A stretch of DNA of 64,000 nucleotides from Eucommia ulmoides (Eukaryota; Streptophyta; Magnoliopsida; Garryales; Eucommiaceae), in the NCBI GenBank assembly GCA_016647705.1, contig CM028332.1, positions 30,075,300 through 30,139,299 of the forward strand, given 5' to 3'. The notes under the pieces were generated by a model, which worked only from the letters and a program-made list of their open reading frames with translations, made no database searches and had not been told where the DNA came from. Shown one piece after another: positions 1 through 12,268 of the stretch (within the stretch, counting starts at the first letter, position 1; the number at the start of each line of letters is the position of its first letter). The translations under genes and the position numbers were made by a program.

Positions 1-586
1 TGACCATAGCGGCGGTGACATACTTTCTTGTTTTGGCTGTAACTTCTTCGTCCAAGCTCCGATTGAGGTGATTCAAAAACCTATGGAAATATAATAAAAT
101 GATCTACAACTTACATGGTTTGAGTGTTTCCAAAATAGGATTGAATAATATTCCAAATTGTCCTTGAAGTTACAAACCTGTACTGGCTTTGTAGGTTTGG
201 TGACCGCCTAGGCGAAGAAGTACGCGGTGGGCTTGGAAATGTTTCTGCTGGGGTTTCCACCTAGGTGGAGGAATTTTCCGCCTAGGCGGTGGGCTGTCAG
301 TAGCCTTTTGTCATTCTCAGCATCTTCACTACCTAGGCGGAGGTTTGAACTTCTAGGTGGTGGGCTTCCTTCATATTTTTGACTCATTGCTTGTTTATTC
401 ACCGTAACTTCGACTCGCCTTTGGTTCGATCTCATCATTTTCGCTCCAATTTTCTATCTTTTTGCCCCACACACCTGATTTAATACAAAAACACAAAAAC
501 TAATTAAAATATAATAAAATACTATATAAACGCTTGAAAACCAACTTAATTCGGTTTGAAAATACGTAGGTAGATCACATCTATCG
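1..586 (-). mobile_element. Family-A (Athila-like gypsy) LTR, partial
   Basis: Read on the minus strand from 586, this resembles the start of the family-A LTRs seen at 15517, 34075 and 43556, with the terminal TG altered. It runs off the left edge of the window. It contains palindromic CCTAGG-core sites (CTAG at 208, 261, 282, 333 and 353) like those of the other family-A LTRs. No coding potential; the 76-codon minus frame at 208-438 is only a by-product of the repeats. Confidence 0.7.
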
Positions 587-1968
587 ATATGGGTAGCAAA
601 TTAGAGCACATAATTAGATTCAAGAAATTGTTTGTACAAATATTTTCTTCAAAAATCAGAAACAATTTCTAAGATCAATTTCCAAACAATAAACAAATAA
701 TGCAATGAAAGAATATAATTGGAAAGATCTCACCCGGAATCCACAGAATAATTAGATAAGCAATGAAACTTCAGATCCGATTGCAGCACAAATTAATAGC
801 AATTGATCTTCAAGATCACTCTTAGAATAGCTCACAAACTCTCAGAAATATATCTCCGAGAAAAGCTCACTCTTATGATATGATATGATTTCTCTTTTAT
901 TTACTGCTTAAGTTTGCTAATGGAATTCGTAGGTTTACTTAAAAGAATATGTAATCAACCTTATAATGGCTAGTTTACAACTGTCATGACAATTAAAAGC
1001 TCTTATAGACCCCTAATATCATAAGGACTTCATTTAGGTTCAATTACACTTAAAAACATCGTTTAAAACTCTCAATTAAATCCCCAAAAGTATTTCTCAA
1101 TCTCAATTAATAAGAATAGAAACTATTTCATGTACCAAATTGAGAAACATTAATATTTAATATACCAAATCAATAAGATTTAATTAATATATGAACCATA
1201 TCTTAAATATCACCAAATCCCTTAAATCTCTCTCAAATCCTAACAAAAAATGGCTACTTTTAGATATGAGTTTGGATCAAACATTATCCTAAAACAACAA
1301 ATTCGGTCGATTGCCCAGTCGACTGCCCAAAGCCATACCATCGCCGCAACGAGCATAGGTCAACCGCTTGGTCAACTCGTAGATTTAGAGAGTTTGTCAT
1401 GCTTTCACCGATCGACCGCTCGGTCGACTCGCAGATTCAGAGAGTTCAAATGTTTTCATAGGTCTATCGGTCGGTCGACCCTTCAATTCAGGATATTTCA
1501 TATTCCTTCTCCGGTCGACTCCTTAGTCGACTGCCTCTTTCTGAATCACTTCTCTGATCTCTTTTTTAACCTACTTTCTTCTACGATTTTGCCTCTTTAA
1601 CTAATTTCTTTTCTCAATTAGCTCCACTAACTTTCTCAAATTTCATTTTAACCATTTATAAATATTTCTTTTCAAATCACATATTGGAGCAAATAATTTC
1701 ACTTAATCAAAACACACATAAATATTAAAAAACCAAATTGTGCAATGTGTGTGTTCCTAATTGGGATATTAAGAGTTGAAATTCACCTGAGTTGTTTTCT
1801 CTAATTTCTTCAAACTCTTAATTCTTCAACATCTTCAACATCATGGTTTAGCATCCATTTAATCTATGTCATCTTCATCACTAGAACTTAGATCACTGAA
1901 ACACTCAATTAAAACATTAGTTCCACCAAAATATCAATACTTAATTGTTCATCAATATCTTAGGATCA
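587..1968 (-). mobile_element. Partial copia LTR with GTCGAC palindrome pairs
   Basis: Collinear with much of the solo copia LTR at 20648-22694, sharing for example the run at 605-760 with 21415-21560 and the 3'-edge sequence near 1900-1968. The part beyond about 587 is missing, so it is truncated where it meets the family-A LTR. It carries five pairs of GTCGAC-like palindromes between 1306 and 1531. The plus-strand frame at 1250-1600 is a shadow of this repeat. Confidence 0.75.
1306..1531. repeat. GTCGAC palindrome-pair array, copia LTR
   Basis: Pairs of GTCGAC-like hexamers starting at 1306/1318, 1359/1371, 1411/1423, 1462/1474 and 1514/1526: spacing 12 bp in every pair, and pairs about 51-53 bp apart. 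Confidence 0.92.
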
Positions 1969-2060
1969 ATAAAGACCCGTATGTTGTGTTGTATAACACA
2001 TATTATGGGCGGAAGTCACTCTTTGACGAGCCTTTCTCCGTGTCAAGCCGAAGACCTTAA
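1969..2060 (+). pseudogene. C-terminal tail of the family-A gag-derived ORF
   Basis: The last 30 or so codons before the stop at 2058-2060 encode a tail (…DPYVVLYNTYYGRKSLFDEP…) that matches the tail of the ORF ending at 38488. Shared protein sequence in two separate copies suggests this tail was translated in the parent element. Upstream codons are replaced by the copia LTR. Function unknown. Confidence 0.55.
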
Positions 2061-3687
2061 ATCAAGCGCTTCTTAGGAGGCAACCCAAGTCTAAAAATAA
2101 ATTAGATACGTCACCACCGACTTTACTCGGAAGAGAGATTGTCTCGCCTCCAAGCTATGTGTTCTAAACTCCCTTCATCGGCATACTTATTTTTATTGTT
2201 GAGAACGATGATTGGGTCGTTGTGTATATTGCTCGCTTTATGTTTGGGGGGTGATGTGTAGTATGTTAGTATGTGTTCTTTTTGTTAGTAATGTAGTTTA
2301 AGTTTAAATGTTACGTAGTTAAATGTTTGCATGTTTGTTAGTTTAGTGTAAATGTGTTTATGTTGTTGTTGTTGTTGTTGTTGTGTGCTGAGTTTTGTGT
2401 TCATCTGGGCCATTACTTGATGATGATATTATCCCGTGGTTGTTTGTCGAGGTCAAGGTTAATGCTCATTCATGTGTGTTCCGTGTGCTTGACAATGTCG
2501 TTTTGGTAAAAGTTATTGTGGATCCTAATTTGCACGAGCACGTAGACTCAATGTATAGCTATTTAATTAATTTGAGGCTGATCATCCATTAGCTGAACTC
2601 ATGATAATTTTTAGAATTCTAGAACATCATTGGGGGAAACTTTAGGCAAAATTCTAGGTGAGGTATTTCAGGAGACGTGATTTAGGCATTCATTTGATCC
2701 GCTTTAGCCTTTGAAGCTTACCATGTAATATGTTTATCCCTCGTTACCTTGTCGAAGCCTATAATCCATTTCAATTCTAAACACATAACAAATACCCTGG
2801 CCTATTGAATTCTTTCCAAACCTAATTCGCTAAACCGAAAGCACAATTTGAGTAAAATCAAGTTAGCATTCTTATATGCTACTTGAAGTGAGTGGTTGGG
2901 TTTAGGGAAAACTTTTCATTGGTTCGGTATTCGAGTACTCACTTGTCATTTTTCTTTGGTTTTAACCACACCCGTGAAATTATAATAATTGAATAAGTTT
3001 GGGGGTATGGTACATTTAAAAAAAAATAAAAATAAAACAAACCACATGTAAATATTGTTCAATTTCTATTTCTTTTGACAAGTGAGTACATCGGTCTTAA
3101 ATGTATGTTCAGAGTTGTTTGAAATTTATCTATGGGGGTTCGAGTATGATTGTGTGCCAAGCGTTATGCCTTGGGTATCATTGAGTTAACGACGTTAACC
3201 TGTTTTATATTCCCAATATACCCTTGGCCATGTTCCAAACCGAACCAAGTCCTATTGATCTTTTTGAACTTCCAAGCCTACATTAGTGGAGAGTGGAACC
3301 CAGTCAAGCATATAGATATCCTAATCCTTTAAGGTTTAATTCGTGAGCTTCGTTGGTGGATAATCCAATCAAGTTGTTGGATAATTATATTATTGAGTTT
3401 CGCGCACACACGTTGAAAGGATCTAGAATGGCATTTACCATTATTGAATGTTGAAATTCTGGAACATCACATGGTGCGTTTTACTCCTGAGCTCGATATG
3501 ATTGGGGGTTGTTGAGGGAAAAATGTTTTGGTCAATAGTTGAATTCAAAACGCGCATATCGTTATGTTTAGGTTGTTTGTGTTTTTATTCATTGTTTAGT
3601 TTTTGTATTAGTTAATTTAGTTGTGTTTTTTATTTTAAAGTGAGTGTTTTTCTCGAGGACTAGCAAAATTCTAAGTTTTGGGGTATT
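1969..3687 (+). mobile_element. Family-A element, 3' internal region
   Basis: This stretch matches the second family-A element in two pieces: its start matches 38400-38490, and 2735-3687 matches 42617-43555. It is mostly non-coding, as expected for the spacer between the coding region and the 3' LTR of Athila-type elements. It ends in a purine-rich tract (about 3673-3687) directly before the LTR, the likely polypurine tract. A TTG microsatellite lies near 2358-2382. Confidence 0.7.
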
Positions 3688-5016
3688 TGATAGTTGTAAT
3701 TTATCTATTTATTCCCAAGCTAGTTTTGGTAGTTTTCGATTATATTTATAGCGTTTTAATATGTTTTAATACATTTTTATTTATTTTGTTATAAACTAGG
3801 TGTTTGGGGTGAAAATAGATGAAAACGGTCCATAAACGAGCAAGTCGGTGGAAGAATGATGGAGAAAAAAAACAAAAAGTCAAATATTCAGAATCTGCAT
3901 CCACCGCTACAGCGGTGAAAATACAGAGAATTGCTGAATTCTCCACTAATGCAGTGGTCAAAATGAAAAGAGTTATTAAACTCTCCACCGCTGCAGCGGT
4001 CATCCTATCACTACAGCGGTCACGCGCCAGATAGTTTAGATATTTTAGGATATTTTGTTGATATTTTGAATCCAACAAATATCATATCTTCTCTCCCAAA
4101 CACATGGTTAACATTTTCGGGAATGTCTTGAGAGATCTAAGGCCTATCAACTAAGAGAAGATCACAACACGAAGAAGAGGAAACATTCTCGGAGTGGTTT
4201 TAGTGTTGATTCTTCTGATAACGGCTAGTCTCCTCGTTTATTTATTTTATTCTTAGTTTGGTTGATAATTTTGTATATGTTTAGCTTATTTCTAGTTGTA
4301 TATTTAGTTATGGCCATGTATAGCTAAACATATATTGTCTAGGGAGCGATTCGTGTATGAAAACGTTGTTTGAATAAATCTATGTTTCGTTATTGGTTGT
4401 TAATGTTTTCCTATTGATGCTTGTTATGGTATTAGGGTTGATTTTGAGAATACAGGGTTTGATACTCGGGAGAGGTAACCCCGGATTCGGACTAGGGTTT
4501 AAACACAACACTACAATCTAATGACCCGGGAGGGCGTTAGAAAGTGTGTAATACATGATGTTGGGGCGTGAATCATGTGACTAAGTATCGTATAGACGCT
4601 CGAGGAGGACTTCGACGTTGACGCAAAATCACATATTCATTCACTTTACACTTGGAAGAGGTAGTGAATGAGATTTCGATACCGAGATTGTTAGATAGGA
4701 TGAATGTCGTTAATGTAAACTAGATTGAAACGAACACGTTTAAGTGGATGAAGTTAATCCCTAGGTAATTTACTACCATTAACGTCAATATTAGTATATT
4801 AGATTAATTAGTTTAATTAGTTAATTAGTTTAGTATATTGTTATATAAACAAAAATATAAATTGAGTCCCCTAGATAAAGTCCAATTATGACAATCGCGG
4901 TACTCAATGACCATCTAATCCAATCTCTATGGATACGACAACTCTTACTCTTCTCACTCTACTAAAACTCGACCCATACACTTGCGGTGAAAGTAGCGAT
5001 ATAATTTACGCACTAC
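3688..5016 (+). mobile_element. Family-A 3' LTR
   Basis: Begins TGATAG right after a purine-rich tract and is collinear with the LTRs at 36121 and 43556. It contains CTGCAG/CTACAG-core palindromes at 3902-3917, 3987-4000 and 4011-4020. The right end is placed by alignment to the end of the 36121-37360 LTR and is uncertain by a few bases. The 71- and 110-codon frames around 3746-4078 are shadows of the palindrome region. Confidence 0.75.
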
Positions 5017-5090
5017 CAATCCTCCATAGTATAGGGCTTTCCGAGTTGAGTAAGGTTGTTGTAGATATTGTTGAATCTTGTGTACATTTC

Positions 5091-5690
5091 TACGGATGTT
5101 ACGGTACGGTTGCAACTCTCGATCGTGAGGTTAAAACGATCACTAGGGCTGGCCAGTGTGTGTGTGTGTTGGAGGTGTGTGTTTGAGATTGGTGCTTGAG
5201 ATGTGGTGTTTTACGTATATTGGTTTATTTGTTATTATTTATTATGATGATTGGTATGATTTTATACTAGATGGATTTGGATGGAACTTATCTATATCAC
5301 TTTATTTTCATTGCTTATATACTTATGCTTGATCCATACTAAATTGTGGAAATATTTAGAACGTATTAATATTTTAAAAATGTTTTACTAAGAAGGTAGT
5401 ACACTCGCAGGTACAACAGTTAGGAGTCGGTCCCCTACTGGCACTAGGTAGAGCTACGTGATGAAGTCATATAGGCGATTGAGAGAAGTTGCCAAGGGCG
5501 AACCTATAAAAGGTTCATGGATAAATACTTTTAACTAATGATATTTCGGGATAGGTGTGTCCCCCATAGTAGAAGTTTGTATTATACAATAAGTGTATAT
5601 TGTCATTCGTTTGGTTATTTGGGCATTGGTGATGTCATGTTGTGGTCACGCCCGCCTCAGGATGACGGGTGTCCGGGACAGGTTGGGACA
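5091..5690 (+). mobile_element. Chromovirus B 5' LTR, 3' portion only
   Basis: Nearly identical to 11330-11917, the end of the 3' LTR of the same element, and ends GGGACA directly before a primer-binding site. The first roughly 1.6 kb of the LTR is missing, so the element is 5'-truncated. About 75 bp between 5017 and 5090 is unassigned. Confidence 0.8.
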
Positions 5691-5694
5691 ATTT

Positions 5695-5707
5695 TGGTAT
5701 CAGAGCC
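5695..5707 (+). other. Primer-binding site, initiator-Met tRNA type
   Basis: TGGTATCAGAGCC four bases after the LTR end. This is the familiar plant LTR-element site complementary to the 3' end of initiator methionine tRNA. It fixes the + orientation of element B. A matching site on the other strand lies at 40139-40151. Confidence 0.85.
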
Positions 5708-7124
5708 TAGGTTATAGGTTCTGTAGACTTGTCAGGGGTTGTGCCAGTAGAAGACCATGAGACAGGAGGACGTGCCAGTCGTCTAGTCAGTAGGGGACAT
5801 GAGATAGGGTGTCGATAGGTGAGTTCGGTATGTGAATGTTAGTTATTTCATTACATTAGTTAGTGCATTGGCATCATGCATGGTTGGTTGTCTTGTTGGC
5901 AAGTAGTGATGCGACAAATGGTGATACTGTCAAACGATGGATTCGAGGGATGCTATGTTGATAATAGTGGTAAGGGGTGGATCGCGATTGTGGGAGTACT
6001 ATAAGAAATAACCATATGCGTATTCTTTGATGTTGAGAACTATTAGTAGCACTTAATATGTTAGTTGTTAGAATACTCGATAGTATAGCAGAACACATTT
6101 AAGTCAGATTATGAAAATCAATTGTGGAAACAAAAAGAGAGTTTGTATTAGTTGAAAATAAGGATGTGAGAAAACCGTGGTGATATTAAAAAAAAAAAAT
6201 TAACTTGGTGGTACGTTCTAAGTTGATGGGCAGACAGAATAACAGTCTGTGGAACCAAAAAACATAATAGAAGTAATAGAGATTGATCTATCGAAAATAG
6301 CCGAGAATTGTGGGCTTGTGATGCTAGTAGGTGCATATAAATATAGTTCATAGAGTTGTCGGTGGATTGTTCCAAAACGAAGTTATTTTTCCAATCTGGG
6401 ATAAATCAAAGTTTGTATTTTGGGAAGAGATGTAATCATTACTCTAGGTAATGTGATAGTTGGCTCAAGAGATTAGGAAGGATATCAGAGTATTTTACGC
6501 AGGTGCTAAGCACCAGTCAGAACCAGTTTAGGCAGTAGATATTGTAGTAGCTAGGGAAAGGAATTGTCGAGGTATTAGTAAGCATGAATAATAATCATAA
6601 CCGTTGTAAAATAGGTTCCATAAGTTTAAGGAATTGAATGTTCGACTTAATAAATTGGCTAAATATAATCGTGTTGAAAAAATGTGGGAAATTGGAATTT
6701 TAATTTTTACCTTGGAACTTTAAAGTCGATCACCGTTGTGTAAAAAAAAAATTAAAAAAAAATAATAATAATAATAATAAATAAATAAATAGATGAGTGG
6801 AGTAATTTGAAGTAGAAGAGTGATTGCACTTAGTTCGTAATTACAATTTATTGAGTATGGAGAATTCGAGTGAGTTAGTTTTAGGTGTAGGAAGTCACTA
6901 TAGGAGAAGCCATATGACAGCCCTGGGAAACAAGGTCGTTACAATAAATTAGACTATTAACTCATGATTAACTCAGACCTGGTGTTTCTCTCCATGAAAA
7001 CCCAGTGTTGGTAACTCATCAATTAAAATTGACGGTTACTTTAATCAACTGCGAAAGTTCAGGATGTAAGATTTTGAGTAGGATATTATCAGTTGGAGGT
7101 CAAGGATTGTGACGTGGTGAAAAC

Positions 7125-7310
7125 AGTGATCCGGTCCAGAGTAGAGAAGAGCTTGTAGAACATTTCCAGATTGTGCTGCTGATAATACGAGAAAAGCAAT
7201 GGTATGCCAAGTGCAGTAAAACGTGAGTTTGGTAGGATCAAGTAGTAAATTTGGGACATGTGATCTTGAGAAATGGTATTCACGTTAATCCAAAGGAAGC
7301 TGAAGCTACG
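7125..7310 (+). pseudogene. Reverse transcriptase remnant (chromovirus)
   Basis: The + frame through 7125-7220 reads SREELVEHFQIVLLIIREKQ and continues WYAKCSK, which resembles the conserved block following the catalytic YxDD motif in Ty3/gypsy chromoviral reverse transcriptases. Stops and apparent frame loss follow at once. The catalytic aspartates upstream are not readable. The assignment rests on this one block. Confidence 0.6.
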
Positions 7311-7666
7311 GTTTAATGAGAAGGGCCGAAAAGTGGACCTAGAGCTTAAAACTTTTGGAAATGGCAGTGATTGTAGTTGTTTAGATGTTCTAGTGATTTT
7401 ACCTGTATGACGAGATTTGTGGGATATGCACCGACCACCAGAGCTGGGAATAGTTGCTTACTCAAAAAGGAACTAAATCTAACGTAGAAACATTGAATAA
7501 AATTTATTAAAGACTATAATTGCACAATCCATTAATTTTCGGGAAAGACCAAAGTCGGAGCCAATGCTTTAAGTCGGAAATTGGTAAGTGGGGTTGTGTA
7601 CATTCGGGTTGTTCACACTAAATTATGTGTTGAGTGACCTTATGAGTATAGTGGACAATTGATCAG

Positions 7667-7960
7667 ATGGCAACGCTGTTTGACACTCTGATTTTGGAAA
7701 TCGACATTGATCAAATGTGTTGTAGAAGTACAGAGGTCCAGTTAAGAAAGATTAAAGGTGAAATAGGGAATGGTCGTAGACTTGACGATCGTGTCAGAAA
7801 TAATAATGAAGTCTTGATGATTAAAAATAGACTGTGTATTCCTAATGATACTATTTGACGAAAGAAACCTTAAAGAAGTACGTAGTCCAATATACACAAT
7901 GCACCCTGGTGATAACAAATTGTATCGAGATTGCTGGGAGCATTATGGGTAGTTTAGAGG
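7667..7960 (+). pseudogene. Integrase N-terminal remnant (chromovirus)
   Basis: The open frame 7667-7858 (63 codons) ends …LMIKNRLCIPNDTI, and the following DNA, in shifted frames, reads like the region just before and within the HHCC zinc-binding part of gypsy integrases (an MHPG-like segment followed by a K-Y-R-D-like segment at about 7900-7935). This fits its place about 0.5 kb downstream of the RT remnant. No catalytic DDE residues could be recognised further downstream. Confidence 0.5.
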
Positions 7961-9648
7961 AGAATGAAAGATCGTCGAATTTGGTGTTAGGGGACTCGTA
8001 GGTTAGCCAAAATTAAGGTCGAACATTAATATCCCAGGAGGGTCATTGTAGCCTTTACCTATTTCAGAATGGAAAGGTGAGTCTTAATTCGTATGTTAAA
8101 TGTGCATTGATGGGATTGTTCGGTTGCATGAGGCACCGGTTTAATATAAGTGTTGAATGAAGTTGGAATAAGATGCCGGTGTGACTTATTCGTTTGATAA
8201 TTGATAGTTGCTCTTGGATAAATTGAATTGTTAATGAGTAAGTGTTACCGCCGTACTGTAATTGGAAGATAATTTTATTAAAACAAATTAATCCACTGTT
8301 GTATGAACAGTCCGCGGAAGAATTTGAAATGCAGTATTGAATAATGATATCTTAAAACCTGAGTTTTATATGTAATAAATACCGTCATAAAATCGACGTG
8401 TTGTAAATATAGAAAGTCGGGTAGCTAATTTTAGGTAATACTTCTCTATTGGAGAAACTATAGTACTAGGAGCGGATATTTATTTTGACGTTTTGGATGA
8501 ATTTCCATACTCCTTAAGGTGAAAAAATTAAAAGTTGGTACCTCGTCTTATTTATGGATAAACGGTCAATCGAGAAGTACGATTCAGATAATGAAAGATA
8601 TATTGAAGAGTTGTGTTTTGGGGATCTTCGGGTAGCAAGGAGGATTAGGTGGCGCTAATGGAATATGTTTAAAATAATAAACACCTTTTTGATAACCAAA
8701 GTAGCATCATGTAAGGTGCTATATGAAAAAAAATACAGGACTCCAATCAAATCGACCAAACTGAGATAGGGAAATGGAACTAGATGTATTGAACCCTTAC
8801 TAACTTTAGGCGGAGCCAACTTGTGGGAGGTCACTGAAATTTCATAAAAGGTATAATAGTTTACAATCAGTAACTATTAACTTTTGTGATGTATCGAATT
8901 TTTGTAATTGAGACATATCTATGTCCTTCAATTCATATTTATATGTGGATATATGTTTGAAGCATGATTAGATAAATTGGAATAGAATTGAAACGCGTGG
9001 CCTTGTTAGGGGCTTGAGTAAATATGGAGGCATGAAGGAAATTCCTATAGATGATTCGTTTGACGTATTGCACGAAATTTATTATTTAAAGTTAGATTGT
9101 GGTGATCTTTAATAAATGTATACAAGAGTGTTGAAAATTTTGATATAAATAGGGTAGCTCATGATATTGGTTATGAACTTGTTGATTGAAATACTGGATG
9201 GAATATGATTGTGAATCGGTTGACTGGATGGAATAGATACATGTTGGTTAGGAAAAAAAATTAGATAAAAAAATAATAAAAAAAAAATAATAATAAATAA
9301 AAATAAAAATAAATTCTGTCGAAATAAGATAGACCCAATCTACTATGATTAAAATAATGTATTCAAACTATATTGTTATCAGAATAGCGCAGCAGAAACA
9401 TGGAGAAACATGAGATTTTTTTTTCTCCTTTCCAATAGTTGATCGGTGGTGTTAGGTACACCCTATTTGCTGGTTATTAGATATAGGGTGAGTTGCTGTA
9501 AAAGAAAATGTTGCGATGTGTAAAGGTAAATTAACGATTACTAAATAGGTGTGACTAATATGACCATGCAGTGCAAACCCGAAATATTATTGATTTGACC
9601 AAAATTTCAATCCTTATTGTTTTGACGAAAATTTCGGGACGAAATTTC

Positions 9649-9666
9649 TTTTAGGGGGAGAAGGGT
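9649..9666 (+). other. Polypurine tract of chromovirus B
   Basis: G/A-rich tract (TTTTAGGGGGAGAAGGGT) abutting the TG of the 3' LTR, the normal plus-strand primer position. Confidence 0.75.
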
Positions 9667-9780
9667 TGTAGGACCCTGATTCTTGATTTAAGTCATATTT
9701 CATAACATTTCGGAAATAATGGGGTAGATAGGGTAATTTATTATTTGATTTAAAATTCTAAAGGGGTCAATTCGTAATTT

Positions 9781-9783
<3 letters not shown>

Positions 9784-9859
<76 letters not shown>
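9784..9859. repeat. (TA)n microsatellite
   Basis: About 38 uninterrupted TA dinucleotides inside the chromovirus LTR. Confidence 0.95.
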
Positions 9860-9861
<2 letters not shown>

Positions 9862-10642
9862 AAATTTAAATTTGAGGTTTTATTCATAATGTAAAGGAAA
9901 TATGGGGGGAGGATAATGTAATTAGAGAAAAGAATTAATATATATACATATACATACAGTATCTGTGATCAAACAGAAACAGAGAAAAAAAAAAGGAAAA
10001 AGAGAAGGAAGAATGATCGAGAGCCGATCAACGTGGCGAGCTGAGATTAAATGGATCCACTCAATTCATGCATCTAAACTATGATCTGGATAAGGAGGAA
10101 ACCTCAAAAAGAGAGGAGGAAAATCAAAAAAAAAAAAAAAAAAAACAAATTCTAGAGAGAGAGAGAGAGGTTGGCCGGCGGTGATGGGTTTGGAGCGACG
10201 GTGCTGTTCTGGCGTGAGTGTGTGCTTTTTCTGATCGTTTGACAGTGATCGTCAACGTTGGGAGGAGTTCGTTGGTTTGATTCGGTCGGAGGTACGGTTT
10301 TGTCCAAACGGGTGTGTGTGTGTGTGTTTCGGACGTTCGTGTTTGTGTGTGTTTGGGTGTGGTTTGCAATCGTCTTGTGTGCTGTATGTGAGAGGGTGTG
10401 TTTGGTCCGGTGGTGTTGCCGTTCGATGGTGTGTGTGGATCGCCGGAGTTGTCACCGGAGAGTTAGAGAGGAAGTGGGTATGTGTGTGTGGGTGTGTGGT
10501 TGTCTCGGTATGAGGGCAGTGTGTGCTGCCGTAAGTGTAGGCGGGTGGTCGGTTGTGGGTTGGCCGATGGACAGTGGCCGGAAGGATTGGAAGGCGCCGG
10601 CGGTGCAGGGAACAGTAAATAGAAACGGGAAGCAGACACAGG

Positions 10643-10670
10643 AAAAAAAAAAAAAAAAAAAAAAAAAAAA
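10643..10670. repeat. A28 homopolymer
   Basis: Within the chromovirus B 3' LTR; a further A-rich stretch follows to about 10720. Confidence 0.95.
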
Positions 10671-11917
10671 TAGAGAAAAGAAAAGAAAAAGGAAAAAAAA
10701 AAAAAAAGGAAAAGAAAAAGAAAATTTGCACAAACCACCCCATTATAAATAAAAAATCCAATCTCATGGCCATCGGAAAATTTGGGAAAAGTAGAACTTC
10801 GAACTTCTTTAATATATGTATTTAATTGTTTAAATTGAAATAGTGATAGGAAGTAGTGGGACCGTTCACATGAATAAAGTTGATATAAGTAAACCGAAAC
10901 GGAGCAAGGTTAATTTAATAATGATATTCTAAAAGAAAAGACGGGAAATAGGAAATTAGGGTGTTTTTATACAAAATATTAATTTAGGCTCTGTCGCTAT
11001 TAGGTTCGCAGGCACCGGAGTACCGGTAGGGAATAAGCGGTTAAGTCTACAAAAACGGATATTCAGGTGAGTGTACTGTCTTCTTGCCAAACTATTTTTC
11101 TATGAATATACATGATGAAACATGTGATTATTTAAACGGTATGAATTTATAAATGATATGGATCAAGCAGTATTTGAGGGAGTTAGTAAACTGGATTTTT
11201 CGGAAGATTTCGATGGTTTTCGGAAAGAAGTTAAAAATAAATTTTTGATTGGTTTTGGTGAAATCAGACGGTGTTTTTCTAAAGGAAAATAGAAAATATC
11301 TATTTTTCTAAAAAAAAAATGCCAGGTTTACGGTACTGTTGCAACTCCCGATCGTGAGGTTAAAACGATCACGAGGGCTAGCCAGTGTGTGTGTGTTGGA
11401 GGTGTGTGTTTGAGATTGGTGCTTGAGATGTGGTGTTTTACGTATATTTATTGATTTGATATTATTTATTATGATGATTGGTATGATTTTATACTAGATG
11501 GATTTGGATGGAACTTATCTATATCACTTTATTTTCATTGCTTATATACTTATGCTTGATCCATACTAAATTGTGGAAATATTTAGAACGTATTAATATT
11601 TTAAAAATATTTTACTAAGAAGGCAGTACACTCGCAGGTACAACAGTTAGGAGTCGGTCCGCTACTGGCACTAGGTAGAGCTACGTGATGAAGTCATATA
11701 GGCGATTGAGAGAAGTTGCCAAGGGCGAACCTATAAAAGGTTCATGGATAAATACTTTTAGCTAATGATATTTCGGGACAGGTGTGTCCCCCATAGTAGA
11801 AGTTTGTATTATACAATAAGTGTATATTGTCATTCGTTTGGTTATTTGGGCATTGGTGATGTCATGTTGTGGTCACGTCCGCCTCGGGATGGCGGGTGTC
11901 CGGGACGGGTTGTGACA

Positions 11918-12254
11918 GCTTGAAACCTCGGTATATTCGTTAGCATCTAAAGAACAAAACAAAATATTAATAGCTTGAGAATTAATAGAAACTTTTGCTT
12001 GTCAGAAGTGGCCAGCTGTTCTTTTATCTTAGTTACTCCAATTTCCATAGGAACGAATGGACCGTCTTTAATAGATAGCCACATATCATAATTGGTGGCC
12101 AGAAGAAAAGCAATTATTATATCCTTCTAGAATTAATAGTTTTCACCTACAAACAAATATGGTCGGTGCATAGACTACCCCTCACCTAGTGTGCCTATTG
12201 GGTGCACCATGTGAACTTTGTTAGCTAGTGTTTTAAGTTAACTGAGCTAAACTA
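11918..12254 (-). pseudogene. Copia gag N-terminal fragment
   Basis: On the minus strand, from about 12100 downwards, one frame reads NYDMWLSIKDGPFVPMEIGV, followed after a K/E/Q-rich stretch and a frame shift by an 'INILFCSLDANEYTEVSSC'-like segment. This resembles the N-terminal half of gag in long-LTR Ty1/copia elements. It lies just inside the primer-binding site of the minus-strand LTR at 12269, as expected. It is cut at 11918 by the end of the chromovirus LTR, so only the first part of gag remains. Confidence 0.65.
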
Positions 12255-12266
12255 GCTCTGGTACCA
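12255..12266 (-). other. Copia primer-binding site
   Basis: The reverse complement reads TGGTACCAGAGC, close to the initiator-Met type site, two bases from the LTR end at 12269. It fixes the minus orientation. Confidence 0.8.
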
Positions 12267-12268
12267 AT

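Larger units (their letters stand above)
5691..9666 (+). pseudogene. Decayed chromovirus gag-pol region
   Basis: About 4 kb between the two LTRs of element B with no long open frame. Short stretches still read as Ty3/gypsy polymerase (RT near 7125-7310, integrase N-terminal region near 7720-7960), in the order expected for gypsy elements. The last bases before the LTR form a G-rich polypurine tract. The first kilobase, where gag should be, gives no readable protein. 5705-5830 is homologous on the opposite strand to 40010-40145, giving a second copy of the leader. Decay is extensive, so the element is inactive. Confidence 0.65.
9667..11917 (+). mobile_element. Chromovirus B 3' LTR (2251 bp)
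   Basis: Starts TGTAGGACCC after the polypurine tract and ends TGTGACA. Its last 590 bp match the 5' LTR remnant at 5091-5690. Inside are a (TA)n tract at 9784-9859, a TATA-rich stretch near 9938, a GT-rich segment 10310-10500, and A28 at 10643-10670. Overlapping frames on both strands at 10124-10773 are low-complexity shadows. It joins a copia gag fragment at 11918 with no visible target duplication on the left, so the left side has been rearranged. Confidence 0.85.

Noticed and set aside
1306..1531. Recombination signal resemblance from the 12 and 22-23-bp spacings
   Set aside because: The numbers recall the 12/23 rule, but there is no heptamer/nonamer or RAG-like gene; helical phasing is the simpler reading.
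10252..10773. Overlapping open frames up to 173 aa on both strands
   Set aside because: They lie in the GT- and A-rich part of the chromovirus LTR, are low-complexity on both strands, and match no protein family.
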